DNA from: SZUA-254 sp964596065 | GTDB lineage: Bacteria > Bacteroidota > Ignavibacteria > UBA10030 > SZUA-254 | Length of the DNA: 64,000 nt | Direction: 5' to 3' | Assembly: GCA_964596065.1 (NCBI GenBank) | Contig: CAZQSM010000003.1 | Span: 23,642 to 87,641 of the forward strand | Part shown: positions 45,528 to 53,758 of the stretch, in pieces | Layout: the number at the start of each line of letters is the position of its first letter | How positions within the stretch are numbered: position 1 is the stretch's first letter | Notes under the pieces: model-generated | What the model was told of the DNA's origin: nothing | Seen by the model: the letters and a program-made list of their open reading frames with translations, nothing else | Database searches by the model: none | Position numbers and translations under genes: made by a program

Positions 45528-46744
45528 TCGGGTTCATATCGCATTTCCGCCGTTCCTGCGACCGCGTCCTCGCAAGGGCATGTCTCGGGGCGTTGCTGCC
45601 GGCGATGACCGCCTGCTGGGCGGGAAGCGCCGTCGGCCAGGTCAACGTCAGCGGCCAGGCGTCCGCCGCGTTCCTTCATTCAGGGAGATCGGTTTCGCAA
45701 TATGCCGTCAACAACGGGCGCGCGACCTTCGCGTGGAGCGCGGACCTGTTTTTCGACGCCATCATAGCTGAAAACATATTCTTCCTGAGCAACGTCGGGC
45801 TGATGCAGGACGAGGAACTGCACGTCGACCTCTTCACCATCCGGTTCACCGGGCTCGCGGGCCCATTCCTCAACGCCGAAGCCGGACTCATCGACGTTCC
45901 GTTCGGGAACCTCGGCGAGCGCCGCTTCCCGAAAACCAACCCCTTCATCACCCTGCCGCTGGGACACGAACACGTCACCTCGCTCCGCGCCAGCGATTAC
46001 GAACTCTGGATGTCGGATGCCCGCTACAGCGCCGCCGGCAACGGCGTCCGTCTCATCGATGGGGCGCTCTACGATGCGGGGGTGAAGGTCTTCGGCACCG
46101 CGGGGATCCTGGACTACGCCCTCGCCGTCGTCAACGGCATGGTCAGCTCGACCGGGAGCTACGCACCCGGCGGTCTCAACGGCAAATATGGTTTCGGCAA
46201 GGCGGCGCGGCTGGCCATCACTCCCACCACCGGGCTGACCGTCGGGATCTCCGGCGCGAGGGGCGCGTTCATGACCGAAGGATCCACCCCGTACTACGGC
46301 ACGCCGTACGGAGGAAACAGCAACCCCGCCGACCACGTGCAGGAGATCGCCGGTATCGACGTCGAATACGGTTACGGCCATTTTACCTTCTACGGCGAGG
46401 GATTTCTCAACCGTTGGGAGTTCAGCGGCGAGTATGGCGCCGACCTTGAGGCGGCCGGTTTTTCAACGGAACTCAGGTTTGTTCCGGCCACCCGATTTTC
46501 ACTCGCGGCCCGTGTCGGGGCCATTACGTTCAACGAACTTCCGGATGTGGGCGCGGCAACCTACGAAGGATACATCCCGGGCACGGCGTGGGACCGCGAC
46601 ATCCTCAGCATCGAGGGGGCCGCCGGGTACCGGATCAGCCGGGAGGTCCTCGTCAAGGCCGTGTACCGTCACCTGAACAGCGTGGGGCTGCGCGTCGACC
46701 CCGACGACGATACGTTCGCCCTCCAGATCGTGGCGAGTTTTTAG
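45524..46744 (+). CDS. Outer-membrane barrel protein of the cupredoxin operon
   Basis: The 406-residue protein has a signal peptide ending near AGSAVGQ. The mature chain shows repeated amphipathic strands: VNVSGQASAAFLHSG, RATFAWSADLFFDAI, GHFTFYGEGFLNRWEF. It ends with DTFALQIVASF, an aromatic-terminal barrel signature for the Bam machine. I recognise no porin subfamily; it resembles phosphate-selective or DUF-type porins with a GLIDVPFGNLGERR loop. Co-translated with the cupredoxin and followed after 9 bp by the histidine kinase, so it may let the copper/heme module contact the exterior. Confidence 0.65.
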   Translation: MIGFISHFRRSCDRVLARACLGALLPAMTACWAGSAVGQVNVSGQASAAFLHSGRSVSQYAVNNGRATFAWSADLFFDAIIAENIFFLSNVGLMQDEELHVDLFTIRFTGLAGPFLNAEAGLIDVPFGNLGERRFPKTNPFITLPLGHEHVTSLRASDYELWMSDARYSAAGNGVRLIDGALYDAGVKVFGTAGILDYALAVVNGMVSSTGSYAPGGLNGKYGFGKAARLAITPTTGLTVGISGARGAFMTEGSTPYYGTPYGGNSNPADHVQEIAGIDVEYGYGHFTFYGEGFLNRWEFSGEYGADLEAAGFSTELRFVPATRFSLAARVGAITFNELPDVGAATYEGYIPGTAWDRDILSIEGAAGYRISREVLVKAVYRHLNSVGLRVDPDDDTFALQIVASF

Positions 46745-46753
46745 CGGCCGACC

Positions 46754-48583
46754 GTGCGATTCAGGACCGTCATCCTTCTCTCCATCTGGTCGATTGTCGC
46801 CGGCGCCCTCATCGTCGGTTACGTCATGGTGAATATCGCGATGCGGGAGCACATCCAGAGCCGGGCCGCCGCCGACCTCCGGACGCACCGCTCCACCCTC
46901 ATCGCGCTATTCTCGCTACAACTCGAAGAACTCGGCAAAACCTCGGAGCTGTTCGCCGAGACGCCACGGCTCAAGGCGGTCGCCGAACTGGGCGACAGCA
47001 ACACCGTCCGCCAGCTGATGTCGGAACTTCAGTCGGGCATCGGCGCCGACATCCTCGGGGTCGCGGACAGGAATGGCCGGCAGATGTTCGGCAGCCTCTC
47101 CGGAACGGCGCACCGGTTCCACGCCCCCCTGTTTTATCCCGGGGACGCCCCGGCACCCGGAAGGGTCGTCACCGGGGTGACGTCCATCGACACGGGGGTC
47201 TATCGGATAGCGTCCACGCCGATCCTCGTCGGTCCCGACGTCGTCGGAAGACTTCTGGTGGGGTTTCGGATCACGGACGACTATCTCGGCTCGCTGAAGG
47301 AGATGATTGAGAGCGAGCTGGCGATGGTCGTCGGCGGCCGTCCCGCCGGGTCGACCCTCACCGGCGGTGAGCGGGACGGCATCGACGGATGGCTCCGCGG
47401 CATCGGGGGGGAGACCGAACATCCGCCCGTGTTCCCGTCTGTCCGGGCGGGGAATGAACTGTTCCTGGCGGCAACGCTCGTCCCGGCGGGGTATGGCCCC
47501 GACACGACCCGCGGCAAGGTGCGTCTCGTGATCCTGAAACCGGTTCTCCTCGAAACGAAACGGGCGCTGGAGCCCGTCCTGAAATCGTTCATCCTGCTTT
47601 CCGCCGCCGTTCTGGTCGTGACCATCGGGGTGGGGTTCCTGGTGTCACGGAGCGTGACCCGGCCGATCGCGGGTCTCGTGATGGGTACCGCCGAAATCAG
47701 CAGGGGAAATTACGATTACCGGATCGAGATCCCGAAGGGCGTAGAGTTGAAATTTTTGGCGACGAAATTCGGGGAGATGAGATCGACGCTGAAGGATAAA
47801 ATCAACCAGCTGGGTGAACGCAACGTGGAACTCGAGCTGGCGCTCCGGCAACTGCGGGAAACGCAGGAAGAACTGATTCGCAGCGAACGGCTCGCGGCCA
47901 CGGGCAAGCTGACAGCCCAGCTCTCGCACGAGATCAACAACCCCGTGCATAACATCCTGAGCAGCCTCCAGACCGCACTGAAAAAAACACCGGCGGACGC
48001 CGCATCCCGGGAACTCCTCGAGGTGGCCTACGACGAGGTTCAACGACTGGCCAGGCTGACGAAGCAGCTCCTGACCATCCACAAGGATTCGGTCACCGCT
48101 CCCGAACCCGGGAAACCGGTCGATCTCAACGGGATCCTCCGGGACGTCGTGGCGTCATCCGCGGAGATGCTCAGGCAGAGCACGGTGAGCGTGGACCTCG
48201 CCCTCTCGCGGCAGGTCCCGCTGATCGACGGATCAGACGACAAGCTCAAACAGCTCTTCCTGAATCTCATCGTGAACGCCAGGGATGCGATGCCCGGAGG
48301 CGGTCGGCTGACCATATCCACCTCCGCGGAGCAGGGCCGGGCGGTGGTCACCATCAGCGACACGGGGATCGGGATACCCCCCGAGAACATCAATCGGGTC
48401 TTCGATGCCTTTTTCACCACGAAGGGAAAGGTCAGCGGGACCGGGCTCGGCCTGAGCGTCTCGTACGGCATCGTCCAGCAACACCGGGGCGTCATCAGCG
48501 TGAAAAGCCGGCCCGGCGAGGGCACGACATTCATCGTGATGTTTCCATCGGAGAACGGAGCCTCCAGGAAGGGTCAATCATGA
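46754..48583 (+). CDS. Membrane sensor histidine kinase with cache-like periplasmic domain
   Basis: The 609-residue protein starts at a GTG. Helix 1 (residues 5-27), a periplasmic cache-like domain (30-270), helix 2 (276-298) and HAMP (300-352) come first. Then come a coiled coil, the phosphoacceptor His in AQLSHEINNPVHNI and an HATPase domain with NLIVNARDAM, DTGIGIP and GTGLGLS. The cache domain suggests a small extracytoplasmic ligand. The downstream regulator gene overlaps the stop (ATGA), making a cognate pair. The class resembles NtrB-type kinases that control sigma-54 activators. Confidence 0.9.
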   Translation: MRFRTVILLSIWSIVAGALIVGYVMVNIAMREHIQSRAAADLRTHRSTLIALFSLQLEELGKTSELFAETPRLKAVAELGDSNTVRQLMSELQSGIGADILGVADRNGRQMFGSLSGTAHRFHAPLFYPGDAPAPGRVVTGVTSIDTGVYRIASTPILVGPDVVGRLLVGFRITDDYLGSLKEMIESELAMVVGGRPAGSTLTGGERDGIDGWLRGIGGETEHPPVFPSVRAGNELFLAATLVPAGYGPDTTRGKVRLVILKPVLLETKRALEPVLKSFILLSAAVLVVTIGVGFLVSRSVTRPIAGLVMGTAEISRGNYDYRIEIPKGVELKFLATKFGEMRSTLKDKINQLGERNVELELALRQLRETQEELIRSERLAATGKLTAQLSHEINNPVHNILSSLQTALKKTPADAASRELLEVAYDEVQRLARLTKQLLTIHKDSVTAPEPGKPVDLNGILRDVVASSAEMLRQSTVSVDLALSRQVPLIDGSDDKLKQLFLNLIVNARDAMPGGGRLTISTSAEQGRAVVTISDTGIGIPPENINRVFDAFFTTKGKVSGTGLGLSVSYGIVQQHRGVISVKSRPGEGTTFIVMFPSENGASRKGQS

Positions 48584-49977
48584 GCAGCAATCATCTCCGC
48601 ATCCTCGTCGTCGACGACGACAAGGCATTCCGCGTCGCGACCGTGGCGGTCTTGAAGGACGAGGGGTACGCCGTCCGCGCCGTCTCATCGGGACGCGAGG
48701 CGCTGGAACTCCTGAACAACGAACAGTTCGACATCCTCCTGTCCGACCTCGTCATGGAAGGGATGAACGGCATCGAACTGTTGAAAATCCTCAAGCTGGA
48801 GCACCCGCGCCTCACGGTGATCATGGCCACCGGGTTCGGATCGATCCAGACAGCCGTCGAGGCGATGCGTCTCGGGGCGTACGATTACCTCACGAAGCCG
48901 TGCGACAACGATGAATTGGTCATCAAGGTGGCCCGGGCCGTGGAAGACCGGAAGAAGACGTTCGAGATCGAACGGCTCCGATCCCTCGTCGAAGCGGAAA
49001 CCGATTTCGGGAGGATCGTGAGCCAGAACGACCGCATGAAAAAAATCTTCAAACAGGTGCGGCAGGTGGCGGACACGGACGTCACGGTGCTCGTGCTGGG
49101 TGAAACCGGGACCGGGAAGGAGCTCCTCGCGAGGGCGATCCATATGAACAGCCCGCGCCGCTCGAAACCCTTTCTGCCCGTCCAGTGTTCGGCGCTGCCC
49201 GAATCGCTCCTCGAGAGCGAACTCTTCGGCCATGAACGCGGGGCGTTCACCGGGGCCCAGGCGCTCAGGCCGGGGAAGTTCGAAGAATCCGACGGCGGGA
49301 CGGTGTTCCTCGACGAGATCGGCGACATCCCGTTGAACATTCAGACAAAACTCCTGCGCGTGCTCCAGGAAAAACAGGTCACGCGGCTGGGAAGCAACGC
49401 CCCGAGGGACCTCGACGTCAGGATCATCGCGGCAACAAACCGGGACCTGGAACCGATGGTGGCGGGCGGATTATTCCGGGAGGACCTCTATTACCGGATC
49501 AACGTTTTCCCGGTGACGCTCCCCCCCCTGCGGGACCGCCTCGATGACATTCCGCTCCTGGCCGAGCACCTGCTGAAGAAGCACCAGTCGCTCTCCCGGA
49601 ACACGCTGAAGGGATTTTCCCCCTCCTGCATTCACGACATGATGAACCATGCGTGGCGCGGCAACATCAGGGAGATGGAGAACCTGATCAAGAGGGCGAT
49701 CATCACGGCCGAGGGGGAGTTCATCACCCGCCTCGACATCGGCCCCACGACGGACGAAGCGACCCCCGGAGTGGATTCCCCGATGACGACATCCATCCCC
49801 TACAAGACCTACGTCGACCACGTGCTGCGGGACGCCGAGAAGAAATACCTGGTGAGAATGCTCGAGGAATCGAAGGGCAATATGAACGAAGTCGCCAGGA
49901 AGATGGAGGTCGACAGGAAAACGATCTACCGGAAAATTTCCGAATTCGGGATCGACGTCCGGGTTTTCAAGGGGTGA
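48580..49977 (+). CDS. NtrC-family sigma-54-dependent response regulator
   Basis: The 465-residue protein has a receiver (residues 6-120, phosphoacceptor D56 in LLSDLVM) and an AAA+ domain with Walker A GETGTGKE. The sigma-54 contact loop GAFTGA (about residue 222) and Walker B GTVFLDEIGD are intact. A Fis-type helix-turn-helix follows (NEVARKMEVDRKTIYRKISEFGI). It hydrolyses ATP to open sigma-54 polymerase complexes and should be phosphorylated by the kinase encoded just upstream. Promoters of the -24/-12 type flank the gene block on both sides, so it is probably autoregulatory. Confidence 0.93.
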   Translation: MSSNHLRILVVDDDKAFRVATVAVLKDEGYAVRAVSSGREALELLNNEQFDILLSDLVMEGMNGIELLKILKLEHPRLTVIMATGFGSIQTAVEAMRLGAYDYLTKPCDNDELVIKVARAVEDRKKTFEIERLRSLVEAETDFGRIVSQNDRMKKIFKQVRQVADTDVTVLVLGETGTGKELLARAIHMNSPRRSKPFLPVQCSALPESLLESELFGHERGAFTGAQALRPGKFEESDGGTVFLDEIGDIPLNIQTKLLRVLQEKQVTRLGSNAPRDLDVRIIAATNRDLEPMVAGGLFREDLYYRINVFPVTLPPLRDRLDDIPLLAEHLLKKHQSLSRNTLKGFSPSCIHDMMNHAWRGNIREMENLIKRAIITAEGEFITRLDIGPTTDEATPGVDSPMTTSIPYKTYVDHVLRDAEKKYLVRMLEESKGNMNEVARKMEVDRKTIYRKISEFGIDVRVFKG

Positions 49978-50057
49978 ATCCGACGCCATCCGCCCCCGCC
50001 CGCCACCCGCACTGTCCCCGGAATTCCACTCCTTCCCGGCACCACCGCCACCGACTG

Positions 50058-50089
50058 TGATATCAGTTCCACATGGGTGATATCACCCA
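50058..50089. promoter_or_regulatory. Tandem palindromic sites, candidate activator-binding UAS
   Basis: TGGGTGATATCACCCA (50074-50089) is a perfect 16-bp palindrome. The same core TGATATCA occurs again at 50058-50065 in a less perfect dyad, the two cores being 20 bp apart (about two helical turns). They lie 62-93 bp upstream of the sigma-54 -24 element at 50151, the distance and arrangement expected for NtrC-type enhancer sites. Confidence 0.6.
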
Positions 50090-50150
50090 CTCCCGGACCC
50101 CGATTCCGTGGGCGTTTCGGGGATGATGAATGCGCACTCCCGGGGTTTAT

Positions 50151-50165
50151 TGGCACGGTGATTGA
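50151..50165 (+). promoter_or_regulatory. Sigma-54-type promoter of the T9SS-secreted protein gene
   Basis: TGGCACGGTGATTGA shares its first 14 bases with the promoter at 44265-44279 and keeps the sigma-54 spacing; only the -12 C is replaced by A. Predicted start near 50177, leaving a 59-nt leader to the ATG at 50236. Confidence 0.65.
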
Positions 50166-50235
50166 AACGTTATGAGATGTCTCCCGCACCCGGCGATTGC
50201 AAGGCGGTGCACCAATAAACCGAAAGGATTTCATC

Positions 50236-53200
50236 ATGAAACAACTATCACGCGTCACGTTTGTCTTCGCCGTGCTCCTGGCAGCCTTCGCGGGCCCCGC
50301 GTTCTCCCAGGCCCCACCCACCGAACTGGAAGGTTCCTGGTCCCCCCTGGACACGGCCATTGAACTCCGGTGGCATGCCCCGGAAGTGCTGCCGGCCCCG
50401 ACCCATTATAATGTCTACAAAAAGACCGACGGCAGCCCCTCCTTCGAGCTTCTGACCACGGCACCCGACAGAAGGTACGACGATGCCGCAGTCGTCGCCG
50501 GAACCACCTACCTCTACACGGTGACGGCGGTGTATGCGGCCACCGGCGAGAGCACCCCGACCAATACCGTGGCCGTCACCGCGGGCGGCGACTCGATCCC
50601 CGGGGGAGGCGGCCAGGGCTCCCTTCCGCCGCGGGACCTAGTCGGAACGTTCGATAATCGCGGCGTGGTGGAACTCGATTGGCTATGGCCAGACTCGGGG
50701 CATTCCCCGCTGTCGTACAACGTGTACCGCGCCCTTTCGGCGGATTCCGTCTTCGCCCCCCTCGCCAACGTCCCCGAGGAAGAACATGACGACAGCCTGA
50801 TCTCCGCGAACACGGGATATCTCTATTACGTCAGGGCGCTGTACGCCGGCGCCGTCGAGAGCATCCCTTCAAACACGGTCTTCGTCCAGACCGGCTCGTT
50901 GAACGACACCACCGGCGACGACTCATCGGGAGTCATCCACTTTTCATCCCAGCCGGTCCTTTCCGGGATGGTCGGCGAGCCATACCAGTATCAGGCGACC
51001 GTTGTCACGACGCCCCCGGGACTTTCGGTCTGTTACGAGCTCAACCACGCTCCCGCCGGAATGACGGTGGACGCCAACGGGCTCCTCGCGTGGCTCCCCG
51101 GAACGATCGGCGTGTTCGAAGTTGAACTCAAGGCGAGGATCTGCCCGGACGGCGAGGGCGCCGAACAGAAATTCCGGCTGATGGTCCTCTCGGCCGCGGC
51201 GGCCAGCATCCACGGCATCGTCATCGACACCTCGGGGGCTCCGCTCGACAGCATCCGGATCAAAATCTTCGACGTCAGCACGGGAATGTTCGTTCTGAAG
51301 ACGAGGACGGACAGCGCGGGATATTACGCCTTCCCGATCGTCAATCCAGGGACCTATTTCGTGCGCGCTGACGCCGACGAAACCCCGTTCGAAGACGTCT
51401 GGTACGTCAACTCGCGCGAGCTCGCCGGCGCGACCCCGGTGGTCGTGGGTGAAAGCAGCGATGTCGCGGTCAACTTCACCCTGTCTCGCGAACACGACGA
51501 GCCGTCTGTGGAGCATGCCGTCTCCGGCGCCGTCCGCGACACCACAGGAGCTCCCATCGCCGGGGCGTCCGTTTCGCTGATAAAACTCTCCCGCGAGTAC
51601 GATGGCGACGACGATTTCTTTGACGACGATTCCGATCACGACGGCCATCACGGCGATGACGACCCGGAACGGAATGCCGTCACCGACAGCAACGGCACAT
51701 TCCAGATCATCGCTCACGACGGGGATTATCTCGTGCGTGCGAAAGCCCGGGGTTTCTTCGAGCAGTACTGGGACGGCCAGCCGTCACCGCTCGAAGCCCG
51801 GATCCTCGCCCTCCACGCCGACACGGGCAATATCGATTTCACCCTCGTGCCCAAGGCTCCGGGCCTCGAAGGACCGGGAAGCATCTCCGGCACGGTGAGG
51901 CGGGCCGACAACCTGGCTCCGCTGCGCGCCGAGGTGGTCGGGTTCATGAAAAATTCCGCGGGCCATCTCACCGGCCTGATCGCCTCCGATCACACCGATT
52001 CCAACGGCGCGTACACGCTCGACGAGTTACCGGCCGGTTTCTACCTTGTGATGGTGAAGGATGAGGATGGAATCATTCCGACATTCTATTCCACCTCCGG
52101 CGGCACGCCCTTCGCCGACAGCGCTTCACTCGTCGCCGTCGCGACCTCCGCGGTGGCCGGCATCGACATCGATGCCCTCATCGATACCGCCGAGGGCCTG
52201 AACGACATCAGCGGCGAGGTCGATGTCGAGGTCGAGACCCCCGGCAAGACGGCGTACCGCGCCCCCGGCGCCATCGGTCCGCTCGCCGGGGCGATCGTCG
52301 CGGTCGTCGACGGGGCCGGGAGGATCGTGGGATCCGCCGTGACCGGGCCGGACGGGATGTACACCACCCACGGCCTCGCTCCCGGCGATTACACCGTGCT
52401 CTTCCAGAAGCCGGGCGTCGTCACCCTCGCTTTCCCGGCCACCGTCGCGTACCAGGGCGGCCTGCCGGCGACGACGACGCTGAATGCATCCCTCACGGCG
52501 GAATCGGGACCGGCCGGGGTGACGCTCTTCGGCGTCAGCGCGGGCTGGAACCTGGTTTCCGTCCCCATGGCGGTCGCCGACTACGCGCCCTCGGCCATCT
52601 TCCCGACGGCGTCCTCCTCCGCCTACGCCTACTCGGGATCGTACAATGCCGTGACCGCCACGGAACACGGTCGCGGATACTGGCTCAAATTTCCGTCGGG
52701 GCAGGTGCTGTCGGCCGCGGGATCGGAAATCGGCGCCGCCTCCGTCCCCCTGGCAAAGGGGTGGAACATCATCGGACCGCTTTCGGCCCCGGTGTCGGCG
52801 GCCTCGATCGCCACGACCCCCCCGGGCCTCGTGGTCTCGGAGCTCTACGGCTACGACGGCGGCTACACCGCCTCGGCGACATTGCAGCCGGGCAAAGGGT
52901 ATTGGGTGAAATCAGCCGGCGCCGGCGTGATCGACTTCGCCGGCGCATCCTCCGGGGCGACATCGACCGGCGCTCCGGGCATCGAAACGAACGGCGCTCC
53001 GGGCGTGTTCGACATTGAGTTCTCCGACGAACTTGGCAACCGGCAGATCCTCTCGGTCGGCCCGGGAATGGTGGAGGAAAGCCTGCGGGAATTACCCCCC
53101 GTGCCTCCGGCGGGTGCCTTCGACGTTCGTTTCGCGACTGGCGGGCGGGCGGTGACGCTCGGGACCGGCACACTCACCCGTTCGTATATGATTCGCCTAC

Positions 53201-53670
53201 AGCCCGCGGGCGAGCGTACGCGGGCGCTCCTCCCGGCGCGATTGAACGGAGATGCGGACGGGTTGGTGTTCAGCCTGTCGGACGCGAGCGGTAAAACGAT
53301 CGCCGTCTCGTCAGCCGGACCCGTGGTCGCGGACCTCGGCCGGGCCGCCGAATTGACGCTCACAGTGTCACCGGGGGGACGGCCGCGGGAATACCGGCTC
53401 GAGCAGAATTACCCCAACCCCTTCAACCCGGCGACGACGATCGCCTGGCAGCTCCCCGCGGACAGCAGGGTGGCGCTGAAGGTGTACAATTCGCTCGGCC
53501 AGCTGGTGGGCACCCTCGTGGACGGGGAGATGCCCGCGGGCGTCCACTCAATCAACTGGGAGGCGGGGGGCCATGCCAGCGGCGTCTACTTCGTGAGGAT
53601 CGAAGCTGCCTCCGCAACCGATCCCGGCACGGGTTTCACCAGGACGATGAAAATGTTGTTGATGAGATAA
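50236..53670 (+). CDS. Large multidomain T9SS-secreted surface protein
   Basis: From ATG 50236 (GAAAGGA site 8 bp upstream) the protein has 1144 residues. In order I see a signal peptide ending AFSQ, two fibronectin-III-like domains (25-115, 130-220) and an Ig-like putative domain (235-325). Carboxypeptidase-regulatory-like repeats follow (330-770), each with a GxVRDTTGAPIAGASV-type pattern and one with an Asp/His-rich loop near 455-478. Next come two WNLVSVP/WNIIGP-type segments (770-895) and a type A sorting domain (NYPNPFNPATTIAWQL ... SGVYFVRIE). It should be exported by the T9SS and attached at the surface. Sigma-54 control links it to the two-component genes upstream. Confidence 0.8.
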   Translation: MKQLSRVTFVFAVLLAAFAGPAFSQAPPTELEGSWSPLDTAIELRWHAPEVLPAPTHYNVYKKTDGSPSFELLTTAPDRRYDDAAVVAGTTYLYTVTAVYAATGESTPTNTVAVTAGGDSIPGGGGQGSLPPRDLVGTFDNRGVVELDWLWPDSGHSPLSYNVYRALSADSVFAPLANVPEEEHDDSLISANTGYLYYVRALYAGAVESIPSNTVFVQTGSLNDTTGDDSSGVIHFSSQPVLSGMVGEPYQYQATVVTTPPGLSVCYELNHAPAGMTVDANGLLAWLPGTIGVFEVELKARICPDGEGAEQKFRLMVLSAAAASIHGIVIDTSGAPLDSIRIKIFDVSTGMFVLKTRTDSAGYYAFPIVNPGTYFVRADADETPFEDVWYVNSRELAGATPVVVGESSDVAVNFTLSREHDEPSVEHAVSGAVRDTTGAPIAGASVSLIKLSREYDGDDDFFDDDSDHDGHHGDDDPERNAVTDSNGTFQIIAHDGDYLVRAKARGFFEQYWDGQPSPLEARILALHADTGNIDFTLVPKAPGLEGPGSISGTVRRADNLAPLRAEVVGFMKNSAGHLTGLIASDHTDSNGAYTLDELPAGFYLVMVKDEDGIIPTFYSTSGGTPFADSASLVAVATSAVAGIDIDALIDTAEGLNDISGEVDVEVETPGKTAYRAPGAIGPLAGAIVAVVDGAGRIVGSAVTGPDGMYTTHGLAPGDYTVLFQKPGVVTLAFPATVAYQGGLPATTTLNASLTAESGPAGVTLFGVSAGWNLVSVPMAVADYAPSAIFPTASSSAYAYSGSYNAVTATEHGRGYWLKFPSGQVLSAAGSEIGAASVPLAKGWNIIGPLSAPVSAASIATTPPGLVVSELYGYDGGYTASATLQPGKGYWVKSAGAGVIDFAGASSGATSTGAPGIETNGAPGVFDIEFSDELGNRQILSVGPGMVEESLRELPPVPPAGAFDVRFATGGRAVTLGTGTLTRSYMIRLQPAGERTRALLPARLNGDADGLVFSLSDASGKTIAVSSAGPVVADLGRAAELTLTVSPGGRPREYRLEQNYPNPFNPATTIAWQLPADSRVALKVYNSLGQLVGTLVDGEMPAGVHSINWEAGGHASGVYFVRIEAASATDPGTGFTRTMKMLLMR

Positions 53671-53697
53671 AGACCGGGGGCAACATCCGGCAAGACC

Positions 53698-53731
53698 GAG
53701 GCCCCGCATCGCGCGGGGCCTCTTTTATTTT
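53698..53731 (+). terminator. Rho-independent terminator after the secreted-protein gene
   Basis: A perfect 10-bp GC stem (GAGGCCCCGC 53698-53707 with 53713-53722), 5-nt loop, then TTTTATTTT. It ends the sigma-54-controlled unit. Confidence 0.9.
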
Positions 53732-53758
53732 CCAGGACCGAATGGTCTCTTCAGGACA

